The translations under genes were made by a program, and so were the position numbers. Positions 1 through 8,025 of a stretch of 12,308 nt of DNA are shown piece after piece (the stretch's first letter is position 1; every line of letters begins with the position of its first letter). This DNA comes from Anaerolineales bacterium UBA3940 (GTDB taxonomy: Bacteria > Chloroflexota > Anaerolineae > Aggregatilineales > UBA3940): assembly GCA_002385675.1 (NCBI GenBank), contig DGDY01000027.1:1-12308 (forward strand). The letters are read 5' to 3'. A model generated the notes under the pieces. It ran no database searches. It was not told the DNA's origin and saw nothing but the letters and a program-made list of their open reading frames with translations.

Positions 1-72
1 CAGCGCCTTGTTCTGCCCCATGCGCGTGCTCATTCCGCCGGCGAGGATCGCCGCGCTGACCCGTTCAGCCAT
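1..72 (-). CDS. mobA: Molybdenum cofactor guanylyltransferase-like protein, N-terminal fragment (cut by window edge)
   Basis: Only the first 24 codons are present, read right to left from an ATG at 72-70. They contain the nucleotide-binding signature LAGGMSTRMGQNKAL, which matches the LAGGxSxRMGxxKAL P-loop of MobA. MobA transfers GMP from GTP to molybdopterin in the cytoplasm to make molybdopterin guanine dinucleotide. The start is well supported: AAAGGAG lies five bases upstream of the ATG. The gene runs off the left edge, so the catalytic part cannot be seen. Related NTP transferases (MocA, IspD, GlmU N-domain) share this loop, but the LAGG with RMG spacing fits MobA best. It is transcribed divergently from the endonuclease III gene, with 104 bases between the two starts. 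Confidence 0.75.
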   Translation of the reverse strand, partial: MAERVSAAILAGGMSTRMGQNKAL

Positions 73-132
73 TACAACTCCTTTGCCTCTCGAACAGCGG
101 CAGGCCGGTTCGTGCTTTAGCGCCCTGCACGC

Positions 133-138
133 TATACT
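133..138 (+). promoter_or_regulatory. Candidate -10 box (TATACT) for nth
   Basis: TATACT matches the bacterial -10 consensus at five of six positions and lies 38 bases before the nth start codon. That leaves room for a transcription start near 145 and a short leader. No good -35 hexamer is found 16-18 bases upstream, and there is no extended TGn, so this is a weak call resting on one hexamer. Confidence 0.3.
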
Positions 139-176
139 CTGACCCGGATAGTCTTAAATAACGGAGCAACCCCCGC

Positions 177-872
177 ATGATTGACCAACACCCGACCCTC
201 GACGAGTTGAAAGCGAGGTACCATCGCATCGCGCTGCTGCTGAAAGAAATGTACGGATACCCGGAGTGGCGCGAGCACCTGTCGCCGGTTGACGAGCTTG
301 TCAGTACGATTCTCTCTCAAAACACGTCGGACACCAACCGGGATATGGCCTTCTACCGGCTGAAGGCCCGCTTCTCAAGCTGGGAAGAGGTGCGCGACGC
401 CGACCCCGAGGCTGTGATCGAGGCGATCCGCCCGGCGGGCCTGGCCAACCAGAAAGGCCCGCGCATTCAGGCCGCGCTGCAGTACCTGACCGAGACGCAG
501 GGGAAGATCACGCTGGAGCACCTGCGCGACATGCCGGTGGATGAGGCCAAGCAGTGGCTGACAAGCATCAACGGCATCGGCCCCAAGACGGCGGCGATCA
601 TCCTGCTGTTTTCGATGAACAAGCCCGCCTTCCCCGTGGACACGCACGTCCACCGCGTCACGAAGCGGCTGGGGCTGATCGGCGAGAAGACGAGCGCGGA
701 AAAGGCCCACGACGAACTGGAGGCCATCGTCCCCGAGGAGGACTTCTACCCGTTCCATTTGCAGGTCATCCAGCACGGGCGTGAGATCTGCCACGCTCGC
801 AACCCCAAGTGCGAGATCTGCCCGCTACAGGATGAGTGCTGCTACTACCAGCGCAACGTAGCAAAGCGATAA
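177..872 (+). CDS. nth: Endonuclease III (HhH-GPD DNA glycosylase/AP lyase with [4Fe-4S] cluster)
   Basis: A bifunctional base-excision-repair enzyme that removes oxidised pyrimidines and cuts the abasic site by beta-elimination. The 231-residue protein has the full family layout. The six-helix region includes LSQNTSD (46-52). The helix-hairpin-helix at about 125-145 contains NGIGPKTAA with catalytic Lys137. FPVDTHVHRV (152-161) carries catalytic Asp155. The C-terminal iron-sulfur loop is C-x6-C-x2-C-x5-C at Cys205, 212, 215 and 221. Length is slightly above the E. coli enzyme (211 aa). The QNTSD and GPKTA variants resemble those of Chloroflexota, archaeal and other non-proteobacterial members, so substrate preference may differ from E. 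coli Nth. The ATG is preceded by GGAG at 163-166, a somewhat long spacing of ten bases. It is the only plus-strand gene in the window, divergent from mobA and convergent with the biotin carrier gene. Confidence 0.93.
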   Translation: MIDQHPTLDELKARYHRIALLLKEMYGYPEWREHLSPVDELVSTILSQNTSDTNRDMAFYRLKARFSSWEEVRDADPEAVIEAIRPAGLANQKGPRIQAALQYLTETQGKITLEHLRDMPVDEAKQWLTSINGIGPKTAAIILLFSMNKPAFPVDTHVHRVTKRLGLIGEKTSAEKAHDELEAIVPEEDFYPFHLQVIQHGREICHARNPKCEICPLQDECCYYQRNVAKR

Positions 873-943
873 GCCCTGCCCCCGGCCCCTCTGCCGGGCT
901 GCCATCGTGGCTGACCGTAAAGGAGCATCCGGGGGCGGGCTTT
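871..943. terminator. Probable bidirectional terminator/hairpin between convergent nth and accB
   Basis: The 83-base gap between the nth stop (872) and the accB stop (956) can fold on itself. AAGCCC-GCCCCCGG at 871-885 (with one bulged T) pairs with CCGGGGGCGGGCTT at 929-942. A shorter hairpin, CCCGGC/GCCGGG at 881-898, lies inside. Only three Ts follow on the plus side, so it is not a textbook intrinsic terminator, but its position between two convergent stops supports that role. Confidence 0.4.
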
Positions 944-955
944 CCGTGAGGTTCC

Positions 956-1453
956 CTACACGATTACGACCAGCGTCTGGTTCTGCTCGACGCTGTCGCC
1001 GGGCTTCACGTTGATGCGTTCCACGCGCCCGGCACGCGGGGCCTTCAACTCGTTTTCCATCTTCATCGACTCGAGGATCACGACGTTGTCGCCCATCTCG
1101 ACCTGCTGCCCGACCTCCACGGGCGTCGCGACGACCAGCCCCGGCATCGGGGCCTTGATCGGCACTTCGCCCGTCTCCGGCACGAGGTTGATCGCCCGCG
1201 AGCGCAGCAGCCGCGAGCGCTCGTCGATGACGGTGACCTCGTACAGCGTGCCGCGCAGCAGCACCTGCCAGTTCCAGTCGACCTGCTCAACCAGCGCCTC
1301 GAACGACTCGTTATTAACGAGCAGCGAGTACAACCCGCTCTGACCGATGTCGCGGAAGTCCACTTCGAGCGGCTCGCCGTCCAGCAGCACCCTGCCGTCT
1401 GTCTCAATCTCCACCAGATAGGTACGGTCGCCTACGATGACTTCGTATTCCAC
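956..1453 (-). CDS. accB: Biotin carboxyl carrier protein of an acyl-CoA carboxylase
   Basis: Carries the biotin that shuttles CO2 between the biotin carboxylase and carboxyltransferase subunits. The C-terminal 70 residues are a biotinyl/lipoyl barrel: APMPG (101-105), then ESMKMEN with the biotinylated Lys131, ending in VVIV. The N-terminal ~90 residues are beta-rich and resemble the BT (biotin carboxylase-carboxyltransferase mediating) region of propionyl-CoA carboxylase alpha chains, not the Ala/Pro-rich linker of E. coli AccB. The GTG start at 1453 is preferred because GGGAGG lies just upstream and the reading frame then begins ten bases after the accC stop. The longer frame to 1495 opens on a TTG inside accC without a ribosome site. 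The product is 165 aa. It is the last gene of the minus-strand operon. No biotin ligase is present in the window to modify it. Confidence 0.9.
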   Translation of the reverse strand: MEYEVIVGDRTYLVEIETDGRVLLDGEPLEVDFRDIGQSGLYSLLVNNESFEALVEQVDWNWQVLLRGTLYEVTVIDERSRLLRSRAINLVPETGEVPIKAPMPGLVVATPVEVGQQVEMGDNVVILESMKMENELKAPRAGRVERINVKPGDSVEQNQTLVVIV

Positions 1454-1457
1454 AGCG

Positions 1458-1464
1458 CCCTCCC
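1458..1464 (-). promoter_or_regulatory. Ribosome binding site fixing the GTG start of accB
   Basis: On the minus strand TAGGGAGGGCGCT precedes the GTG at 1453-1451. The TAG is the accC stop, so the Shine-Dalgarno sequence starts at that stop. This suggests translational coupling of carrier to carboxylase and argues against the upstream TTG start. Confidence 0.7.
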
Positions 1465-2978
1465 TAGATCTGGCGCATCCGCTGCCAGCGGCCAATCATC
1501 TTCCAGTTGCTGATGTCGCGCTCGTTCCGCCCGACGACCTGTGCGGCCTTCCGGCGCTGCTCGTGCGCCACCAGCGTGGCGAGCACCGCCGCGATCTCGG
1601 GCCGCAGCTCGCCCTCGCCGGTCAGGTCGAAGCGCTCCTCGACAAACGACGTGTCGAACAGCCCAGCGATGAAGCGGGTGCTGTCGAGCAGCTTCTGGTG
1701 GAAGGGGATATTGGTCTTGACGCCCATAATCCGGTACTCGGAGAGTGCCCGGCGCATCCGCAGAAGCGCCTCGCCGCGCGTGTCGCCCCAGCAGATCAGC
1801 TTGGCGATCATCGGGTCGTAGTACGGCGTGATCATGTCGCCGGTCGTCACGCCTGAGTCGACACGCACGCCCGGCCCGGAGGGGACCGTCATGGCAGTGA
1901 TCCGCCCGGTTGAGGGCAGGAAGTTGTTGTACGGGTCTTCCGCGTTGATGCGGCACTCGATGGCCGCGCCCTTCAGCACGATCTCATCCTGGGTCCGCGA
2001 GAGCTTGCGCCCGCGCGCAATGCGGATCTGCTCCTTGACGATATCGACGTTGGTGACAAGCTCCGTGACCGGATGCTCGACCTGGAGTCGCGTGTTCATC
2101 TCAAGGAAGTAGAAGTTGCGGTCCTTGTCTACGAGGAACTCAATCGTGCCCGCGTTGACATAGTTCACAGCTTTGGCCGCCGCCACCGCTACCTGGCCCA
2201 TCCGCTCGCGCAGCTCGGCATCCATGATGGGCGACGGGGCCTCCTCCAGCAGCTTCTGATGCCGCCGCTGGATGGAGCACTCGCGCTCGCCCAGGTGGAT
2301 CACATTACCGTGGCTGTCAGCGAGGATCTGTATTTCGATGTGGCGCGCGCCCTCAATGAGCTTTTCCAGATAGACCGCGTCCTCGCCAAAGGCCGCTTTC
2401 GCCTCGCGGCGGGCGGCCTGCAGCGCGGCCCTGAAGTCCTCGGGCCGGTCGACGCGCCGCATACCCTTGCCGCCTCCGCCCGCCGTCGCCTTGATGAGCA
2501 GCGGATAGCCGATCAGTCCGGCAGCGTGTGCCAGGTCCTCGTCGGGCAGGTCCAGTTCGGTGCCGGGCACGATGGGCACGCCCGCCCGCTCGACCGTCTC
2601 GCGGGCGAGCACCTTGTCGCCCATTGCGCCGATGGCGCTCGGCGGCGGGCCGATGAACGCGATGCCCTCGTCGATGCAAGCCTGTGCGAAATCCGGGCGC
2701 TCGGCCAGAAAGCCGTAGCCGGGGTGGATGGCGTCCGCACCGGAACGTTTCGCCACGTCCAGAATTTTTTCAATGCTCAGGTAGCTCTCGCGGGCCGGGG
2801 CCGGGCCGATGTTATACGCCTCGGTCGCGTAGCGAACGTGCATGGCGTTGCGGTCCACATCGGAGTAGACCGCGACGGTCTCCAGGCCCAGCTCGCGGCA
2901 GGCCCGGATGATGCGCACGGCGATCTCGCCCCGGTTGGCGATGAGCACTTTGCGGAATAAGGTTGGCGTATCTGTCAT
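1464..2978 (-). CDS. accC: Biotin carboxylase subunit of acyl-CoA (propionyl-CoA type) carboxylase
   Basis: ATP-dependent carboxylation of biotin on the carrier protein. The N-terminal domain opens with KVLIANRGEIAVRIIRACREL. The HPGYGFLAE motif (85-93) follows, then an ATP-grasp domain with Lys122 and the glycine loop AGGGGKGMR (166-174). ERECSIQRRHQKLLEEAPSP (231-250) is next. The metal and catalytic residues are Glu280, Glu293, Asn295, Arg297 and Glu301 in EMNTRLQVEHPVTE, and Arg343. All key residues seen in the E. coli enzyme are present. At 504 aa it is about 55 residues longer than E. coli AccC. The extra tail (about 450-504, with NWKMIGRW) looks like the stretch after the carboxylase domain in single-chain PCC/MCC alpha subunits. 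The ATG at 2978 has GAGGGG 12 bases upstream. A 193-base gap with a structured repeat separates it from the carboxyltransferase gene, and accB follows ten bases downstream. Confidence 0.93.
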   Translation of the reverse strand: MTDTPTLFRKVLIANRGEIAVRIIRACRELGLETVAVYSDVDRNAMHVRYATEAYNIGPAPARESYLSIEKILDVAKRSGADAIHPGYGFLAERPDFAQACIDEGIAFIGPPPSAIGAMGDKVLARETVERAGVPIVPGTELDLPDEDLAHAAGLIGYPLLIKATAGGGGKGMRRVDRPEDFRAALQAARREAKAAFGEDAVYLEKLIEGARHIEIQILADSHGNVIHLGERECSIQRRHQKLLEEAPSPIMDAELRERMGQVAVAAAKAVNYVNAGTIEFLVDKDRNFYFLEMNTRLQVEHPVTELVTNVDIVKEQIRIARGRKLSRTQDEIVLKGAAIECRINAEDPYNNFLPSTGRITAMTVPSGPGVRVDSGVTTGDMITPYYDPMIAKLICWGDTRGEALLRMRRALSEYRIMGVKTNIPFHQKLLDSTRFIAGLFDTSFVEERFDLTGEGELRPEIAAVLATLVAHEQRRKAAQVVGRNERDISNWKMIGRWQRMRQI

Positions 2979-3055
2979 GATTGTCGTTGATTCCCCTCGT
3001 TAGCCGTGTATCAGGGGTGTAGCCTGGTCATCGTGCAAACAGGTTACCAGCGCCG

Positions 3056-3143
3056 ACCCCCCACCTGTCCGACCTCCGGTCGGCCTTCCTCCCCCTTGCA
3101 AGGGGGAGGTGGTAGCTCGCAAGCGAGCACCGGTGGAGGGGGT
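3056..3143. repeat. Cloverleaf-like structured intergenic repeat between carboxyltransferase and accC
   Basis: About 88 bases that fold into a closed multi-arm structure. The outer arms are ACCCCCCACC (3056-3065) and GGTGGAGGGGGT (3132-3143), which pair with a small bulge. Inside are three hairpins: CGACC-TCC-GGTCG (3070-3082); a perfect 22-base palindrome with arms CCTCCCCCTTG and CAAGGGGGAGG (3088-3109); and GCTCGC-AA-GCGAGC (3115-3128). It has no tRNA features. It fills most of the 193-base accD-accC gap. No promoter or protein-coding signal is convincing here. It is probably a dispersed MITE/REP-like element, or an RNA structure that tunes expression of the downstream subunits. Confidence 0.65.
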
Positions 3144-3171
3144 TCTCGGCGTTCGTTGAGCATACGTGCCC

Positions 3172-4724
<1,553 letters not shown>

Positions 4725-4728
<4 letters not shown>

Positions 4729-5174
4729 GTTGTATCAGTCTCCTCGGCTGTTGATTGTCGGCTTTCAAATGCCTGCCGGACGCCCCGGCGCGTCAGCACA
4801 AAAATAACCAGCGCCGTGACGGCGACGGCCAGCCCGGCGGCAAACGGCAATCGTCCACGGGCGTACGCCGCCCGCACGAAGAACACCTGCCGCCCGATGA
4901 GCATCAGCTCATACAGCGGAAACGCGATCAGGGTGCCCCACCAGGCCCACGGTCGCAGCCGCCACAGCCCCCAGGCCAGCACCAGCCAGCCCACGCCCCA
5001 CACCAGGGCAGGGATGAGCAATCCCCAGGGCGGCAGCGTCATCTCCAGGCTGGTGAGCACACGCCAGCGGCTCGCCAGCCCGTAGGCGCCCAGCAGGTTA
5101 GCCACCCCTACTATTAACACCAGCACCGCCAGCCAGGTTACAACTCGCGGGCGCTTGCGGCTGCGTGGGCTCAT
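4725..5174 (-). CDS. Uncharacterised four-helix integral membrane protein
   Basis: I do not recognise this family. The 149-residue product starts with a basic segment (SRKRPR) and has four strongly hydrophobic helices at about 11-33, 48-70, 76-99 and 109-128. A short, acidic, Thr/Glu-rich tail follows. Both ends are predicted to be cytoplasmic. There are no cysteine pairs, metal motifs or enzymatic signatures; tryptophans are frequent in helices 2-3 ([15 protein letters not shown]). Its stop codon overlaps the start of the carboxyltransferase gene (ATGA), and it begins 11 bases after the upstream dehydrogenase gene. It is therefore probably cotranscribed and translationally coupled with the carboxylase. 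No strong Shine-Dalgarno precedes its ATG, which fits coupling to the upstream gene. It is too small for the sodium-pumping beta subunit of methylmalonyl-CoA decarboxylase. A role as membrane anchor or transporter partner is speculation. Confidence 0.75.
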
Positions 5175-5185
5175 GGCAGGCGCAC

Positions 5186-6217
5186 TCAGATCGTCAGCAC
5201 GATCTTGCCGAACACATCGCCGCTCTCCAGCAGGCGCTGTGCGTCGGCGGCGTCCTCAAGCGGCATGACGCGCCCGACGACGGGCTTCAGCCGCCCCTCA
5301 AAAACGAACCGCATGACGGTGCGGAAGTCATCGGGCGGGGCCATCGTCGAGCCGATAATGCTGAGATGCTTGCCAAAGATGAAGTTGACGGGCGTCTCGG
5401 CCTGGTAGCCGCTCGTGCCGCCGACGACCAGCATCCGCCCGCCGCGTGCCAGCGCACGCAGGCTGGTCGGCCACGTCGCCGCGCCAACGTTATCCACGAC
5501 GACATCTACCCCGCGCTTGTTCGTCAGCCGGTAGACGGCCCGGCCCCAGTCCTCCTCGCTCCGGTTGATGAGGATATCCGCGCCGAGCGCCCGCGCCTGT
5601 TCGAGCTTCTCTGCTGTGGAGCCGACGACTATCACCGGGCTGGCTCCGGCCAGCCTGGCGATCTGGATCGAGGCGGTGTTGACGCCGCCGCCCGCCCCGA
5701 CGATCAGCACGGACTCGCCCGGTCGCAACCCGCCCCGCGTGATCAGCGAGTGCCACGCCGTCAGGAACACGAGCGAGGCTGCCGCCGCCTCCTCGAAGCT
5801 CACGTGGTCGGGCAGCTTCATGACGTTCTGCTCGCCGACCACGACGTACTCTGCATACGTGCCCCGGAAGTGCTCGCCGAGGATGCCGCCGCGAAAACAG
5901 CGGTTGTTCTCCCCGGCCAGGCAGAACTCACACTTGCCGCAGCTTATCGTCCCGTTGATCACCACGCGGTCGCCCACGGCGACCTCTGTCACGCCCTCGC
6001 CGACCGCGCTGACCACCCCCGCGCCGTCCGCGCCGGGGATGTGGGGGTACTCGAGCTTGATGCCGGGCCAGCCGTTCCGTACGAAGATGTCAAGCCGGTT
6101 GAGCGCGGCGGCGTGAAGCCGCACCTGCACCTCGCCGTGGCCCGGCTCCGGCGTGGGAAACTCGCCCACCTGTAGCACTTCCGGCCCACCGTGCTCGTGG
6201 AAGAAAACTGCTCGCAT
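5186..6217 (-). CDS. MDR-superfamily NAD(P)H-dependent oxidoreductase (quinone oxidoreductase / zinc-type alcohol dehydrogenase-like)
   Basis: A 343-residue medium-chain dehydrogenase/reductase with an N-terminal GroES-like catalytic domain and a Rossmann domain (GAGGGVNTASIQIA, 174-187). The structural zinc lobe is intact: C-x2-C-x2-C-x7-C at Cys93, 96, 99 and 107. The catalytic zinc ligands of alcohol dehydrogenases are absent. The usual Cys is Asn40 (AALNRLD), and the His-Glu pair after PG is Ala63-Asp64 (PGADGAG). It is thus more likely a zinc-independent reductase of a conjugated double bond (quinone, enone or enoyl/acryloyl-CoA) than an alcohol dehydrogenase. The loop VVGSTAEKLEQA lacks an acidic residue after the second strand, suggesting NADPH. 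GGAG lies five bases before the ATG. It appears to be the first gene of the carboxylase operon. Upstream, TATAGA on the minus strand (6252-6257) is a poor -10 with no -35. Confidence 0.85.
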   Translation of the reverse strand: MRAVFFHEHGGPEVLQVGEFPTPEPGHGEVQVRLHAAALNRLDIFVRNGWPGIKLEYPHIPGADGAGVVSAVGEGVTEVAVGDRVVINGTISCGKCEFCLAGENNRCFRGGILGEHFRGTYAEYVVVGEQNVMKLPDHVSFEEAAAASLVFLTAWHSLITRGGLRPGESVLIVGAGGGVNTASIQIARLAGASPVIVVGSTAEKLEQARALGADILINRSEEDWGRAVYRLTNKRGVDVVVDNVGAATWPTSLRALARGGRMLVVGGTSGYQAETPVNFIFGKHLSIIGSTMAPPDDFRTVMRFVFEGRLKPVVGRVMPLEDAADAQRLLESGDVFGKIVLTI

Positions 6218-6284
6218 GAGTGCTCCGTGTTTCCGTGTTAGTCGTTGAAGTTCTATAGACTGATGGGATAAGGCGTCGAATGGC

Positions 6285-6338
6285 GGTAGGGGCCGGTCTG
6301 AGACCGGCCCACGGGCGGCTCTAAGAGCCGCCCCTACC
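6285..6338. repeat. Two-hairpin palindromic repeat with GGTAGGGG/CCCCTACC outer arms
   Basis: Outer arms GGTAGGGG (6285-6292) and CCCCTACC (6331-6338) enclose two perfect hairpins, each with a ten-base stem and a one-base centre: GGGCCGGTCT/AGACCGGCCC (6290-6310) and GGGCGGCTCT/AGAGCCGCCC (6313-6333). The result can form a three-way junction or cruciform. It lies between the acyl-CoA dehydrogenase stop (6360) and the MDR start (6217), and no T-run follows either hairpin. It shares its outer arms with the 8109-8144 and 8193-8220 elements, so a dispersed repeat family is likely; attenuation of read-through is possible. Confidence 0.75.
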
Positions 6339-6359
6339 TGTACGGTCCAAGGGTGAGGC

Positions 6360-7547
6360 CTACCTCAGCCCCAACTCATTCCGCGCGATGACGAGGCGCT
6401 GGATCTCGCTCGTGCCCTCGTAGATCTCCGTGATCTTCGCGTCGCGGAAGTAGCGCTCGATGGGCAGTTCCTTGCTGTAGCCCATCCCGCCGTGGATCTG
6501 CACGGCCTGAGTCGTGACCCACATCGCCGTCTCGGAGGCGAACAGCTTGGCCATCGCCGCCTCGACCGTGTAGCGCCCGCCGGTGTCCTTCGCCCGCATC
6601 TTGGCGAGCGCCGCGTTGTAGATGAGCAGGCGAGACGCCTCGATGCGCGTCTTCATGTCCGCGATCTTCTGCTGGATCATCTGGAAGGACCCGATCGGCG
6701 CGCCGAACGCCTCGCGCTCGCGGGCATACTGCACGCTGGCCTCGTACGCGGCCTCAGCGATGCCGAGTGCCTGCGCGGCGATGCCGATCCGCCCGGCGTC
6801 CAGCACGGCCATCGCGATCTTGAAGCCCTGCCCCGGCTCACCGAGCACGTCCTCGACGGATGCCTTGTAGCCGTCAAAGCGGATCTCGCTCGTCGCCGAG
6901 GCGCGGATGCCGAGCTTGGGTTCTTTCTTGCCGCGCTCAAAGCCCGGCTTCGACGTGTCGATCAGGAAGGCCGTAATACCCCGGTGCTTTTTCTCCGGCT
7001 CTGTCATGGTAAAGAGCACGATGTAATCCGCTACCGGGCCGCTCGTCACCCAGCTTTTCAGCCCATTGATGACATAGTGAGTGCCGTCCTCGCTGAGCAC
7101 CGCCCGCGAGCGCATCGTGCCCGCGTCGGAGCCGGACATCGGCTCGGTAAGCGAGTACGCGCCGATCTTCTCCCCCCTCGCGACCGGCGCCATGTACTTC
7201 TGCTTCTGCTCCTCGGTGCCAAACATGAGGATGGCGTTGCAAAACAGCGAGTTGTTCACCGACATGATCACGCCGTGCGAGGCATCCGCTTTCGAGATCT
7301 CCTCCACCGCCAGCACGTAGGCGATGGTGTCCATCCCGGCGCCGCCGTACTCCTCCGGCACCTCGATGCCCATGAAGCCCATCTGCCCCATTTCGCGGAC
7401 GGTCTCCATCGGGAACTCGCCAGATTCGTCGAACTCGGCGGCGATGGGCGCGATGCGCTCCTGCGCGAACTTGCGCGCCGCCTGGCGGATCATCTCATGC
7501 TCGTCGCTGAGCGTGAGGTTCATACCCGTGGCCACATCAATGGCCAT
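6360..7547 (-). CDS. Acyl-CoA dehydrogenase (short-chain/butyryl-CoA type)
   Basis: FAD enzyme that oxidises acyl-CoA to trans-2-enoyl-CoA in the cytoplasm, passing electrons to electron-transfer flavoprotein. At 395 aa it is full length. The helical N-domain (about 14-125) is followed by signature 1, YSLTEPMSGSDAG (131-143). The beta domain (about 130-235) contains WVTSG (166-170). The C-terminal helical domain ends with signature 2, QIHGGMGYSKELPIERYFRDA (350-370), and ITEIYEGTSEIQR. Glu377 of IYEGTSE matches the catalytic base of short- and medium-chain enzymes (Glu376 in MCAD). The ATG at 7547 has AAGGAG eight bases upstream; the later Met9 has no such site. Substrate length cannot be fixed from sequence. 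It has its own promoter and is separated from the carboxylase operon by 142 bases with a palindromic repeat. Its neighbours suggest short or branched acyl-CoA breakdown. Etf genes are not in the window. Confidence 0.94.
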   Translation of the reverse strand: MAIDVATGMNLTLSDEHEMIRQAARKFAQERIAPIAAEFDESGEFPMETVREMGQMGFMGIEVPEEYGGAGMDTIAYVLAVEEISKADASHGVIMSVNNSLFCNAILMFGTEEQKQKYMAPVARGEKIGAYSLTEPMSGSDAGTMRSRAVLSEDGTHYVINGLKSWVTSGPVADYIVLFTMTEPEKKHRGITAFLIDTSKPGFERGKKEPKLGIRASATSEIRFDGYKASVEDVLGEPGQGFKIAMAVLDAGRIGIAAQALGIAEAAYEASVQYAREREAFGAPIGSFQMIQQKIADMKTRIEASRLLIYNAALAKMRAKDTGGRYTVEAAMAKLFASETAMWVTTQAVQIHGGMGYSKELPIERYFRDAKITEIYEGTSEIQRLVIARNELGLR

Positions 7548-7604
7548 GCTGTCTTCTCCTTAATCTCCAGTGTGGGCTGCTCAACGCTGAAAATGGCTAT
7601 CCGC

Positions 7605-7613
7605 ATTATATCA
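7605..7613 (-). promoter_or_regulatory. Extended -10 promoter for the acyl-CoA dehydrogenase gene
   Basis: On the minus strand TGATATAAT is a perfect TATAAT hexamer with the TGn extension. It is located 57 bases before the ATG. The -35 region 17 bases upstream (TCGTCG) is poor, as is usual for extended -10 promoters. Transcription should begin near 7598, giving a leader of about 50 bases with the AAGGAG ribosome site. Confidence 0.65.
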
Positions 7614-7709
7614 TCCCGGTAGGCAGGCGACGATGGCGGTGGACGGCGGGTGGCAGGCGCAGACAGGATTTTGATAGGTTTTGGGAGGGAAACGGTATAG
7701 AGACGGTAC

Positions 7710-7736
7710 AAAAAGAGAGCGCCACATGGCGCTCTC
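7710..7736 (-). terminator. Rho-independent terminator of the 72-residue protein gene
   Basis: On the minus strand GAGAGCGCC-ATGT-GGCGCTCTC forms a perfect nine-base stem with a four-base loop, followed directly by TTTTT. It lies 28 bases after the stop of the 72-aa gene. It is the clearest intrinsic terminator in the window and insulates the acyl-CoA dehydrogenase promoter downstream. Confidence 0.9.
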
Positions 7737-7764
7737 CACCGGTCAAAGCGGCCTTCGCTACGGC

Positions 7765-7983
7765 CTACTTCTTCCCGCCAAACAGCCCGCCGAGCTGCCC
7801 GGCGAGGTCCGACATATCACCGATGCTCTGGCCCTGCGCGACGCTGTCCAGCTTCGACGCGATGGGCTGGGGCAGACGGTCCTTGAGGTAGCCGAGCACG
7901 ATATTCACCGCCTGCTGCGCCACATCCTCACTGATCCCGGTCTTCTCGCTGACCAGGCTCACCAACTCCTGCATGCTTGCCAT
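7765..7983 (-). CDS. Small conserved-looking protein of unknown function (72 aa)
   Basis: The product has two predicted amphipathic helices: about 3-13 (MQELVSLVSEKTG) and 18-36 (SEDVAQQAVNIVLGYLKDRL). A PQPIASKLDS helix and a flexible Gly-rich tail (LAGQLGGLFGGKK) follow. This layout, with LP.PIA and a GLxGLFGGKK ending, resembles small helical domains such as DUF2267/DUF2780-like proteins, but I cannot assign a family with certainty. There is no signal peptide, transmembrane segment or cysteine, so it is probably a small cytoplasmic protein. Translation starts at the ATG at 7983 with AAAGGTGAG just upstream. It has its own strong promoter and a perfect terminator, so it is a genuine monocistronic gene and may be well expressed despite its size. 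Confidence 0.8.
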   Translation of the reverse strand: MASMQELVSLVSEKTGISEDVAQQAVNIVLGYLKDRLPQPIASKLDSVAQGQSIGDMSDLAGQLGGLFGGKK

Positions 7984-8025
7984 GTCTCACCTTTCACACT
8001 AGTCGTCTATTCAAGTCACGATTCT

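Noticed and set aside
1454..1495. Longer start (TTG at 1495) for the biotin carrier protein
   Set aside because: It would overlap accC by 32 bases without a Shine-Dalgarno; GTG at 1453 has GGGAGG.
2073..2960. A 295-codon plus-strand open frame opposite accC
   Set aside because: The minus strand encodes a complete biotin carboxylase with all catalytic residues; the antisense product has no recognisable motif and no ribosome site.
3056..3143. Possible tRNA because of the cloverleaf shape
   Set aside because: Stem lengths, loop sequences, absence of a T-psi-C-like loop (GTTCRA) and of an anticodon arm with seven-base loop rule it out.
5165..6175. A 336-codon plus-strand open frame opposite the MDR gene
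   Set aside because: Composition is typical of the reverse of a GC-rich gene, and no motif is present; the minus-strand product is clearly an MDR enzyme.
6492..7622. A 376-codon plus-strand open frame opposite the acyl-CoA dehydrogenase
   Set aside because: It is a His/Arg/Leu-rich antisense shadow of a gene with both acyl-CoA dehydrogenase signatures; it also runs through that gene's promoter.
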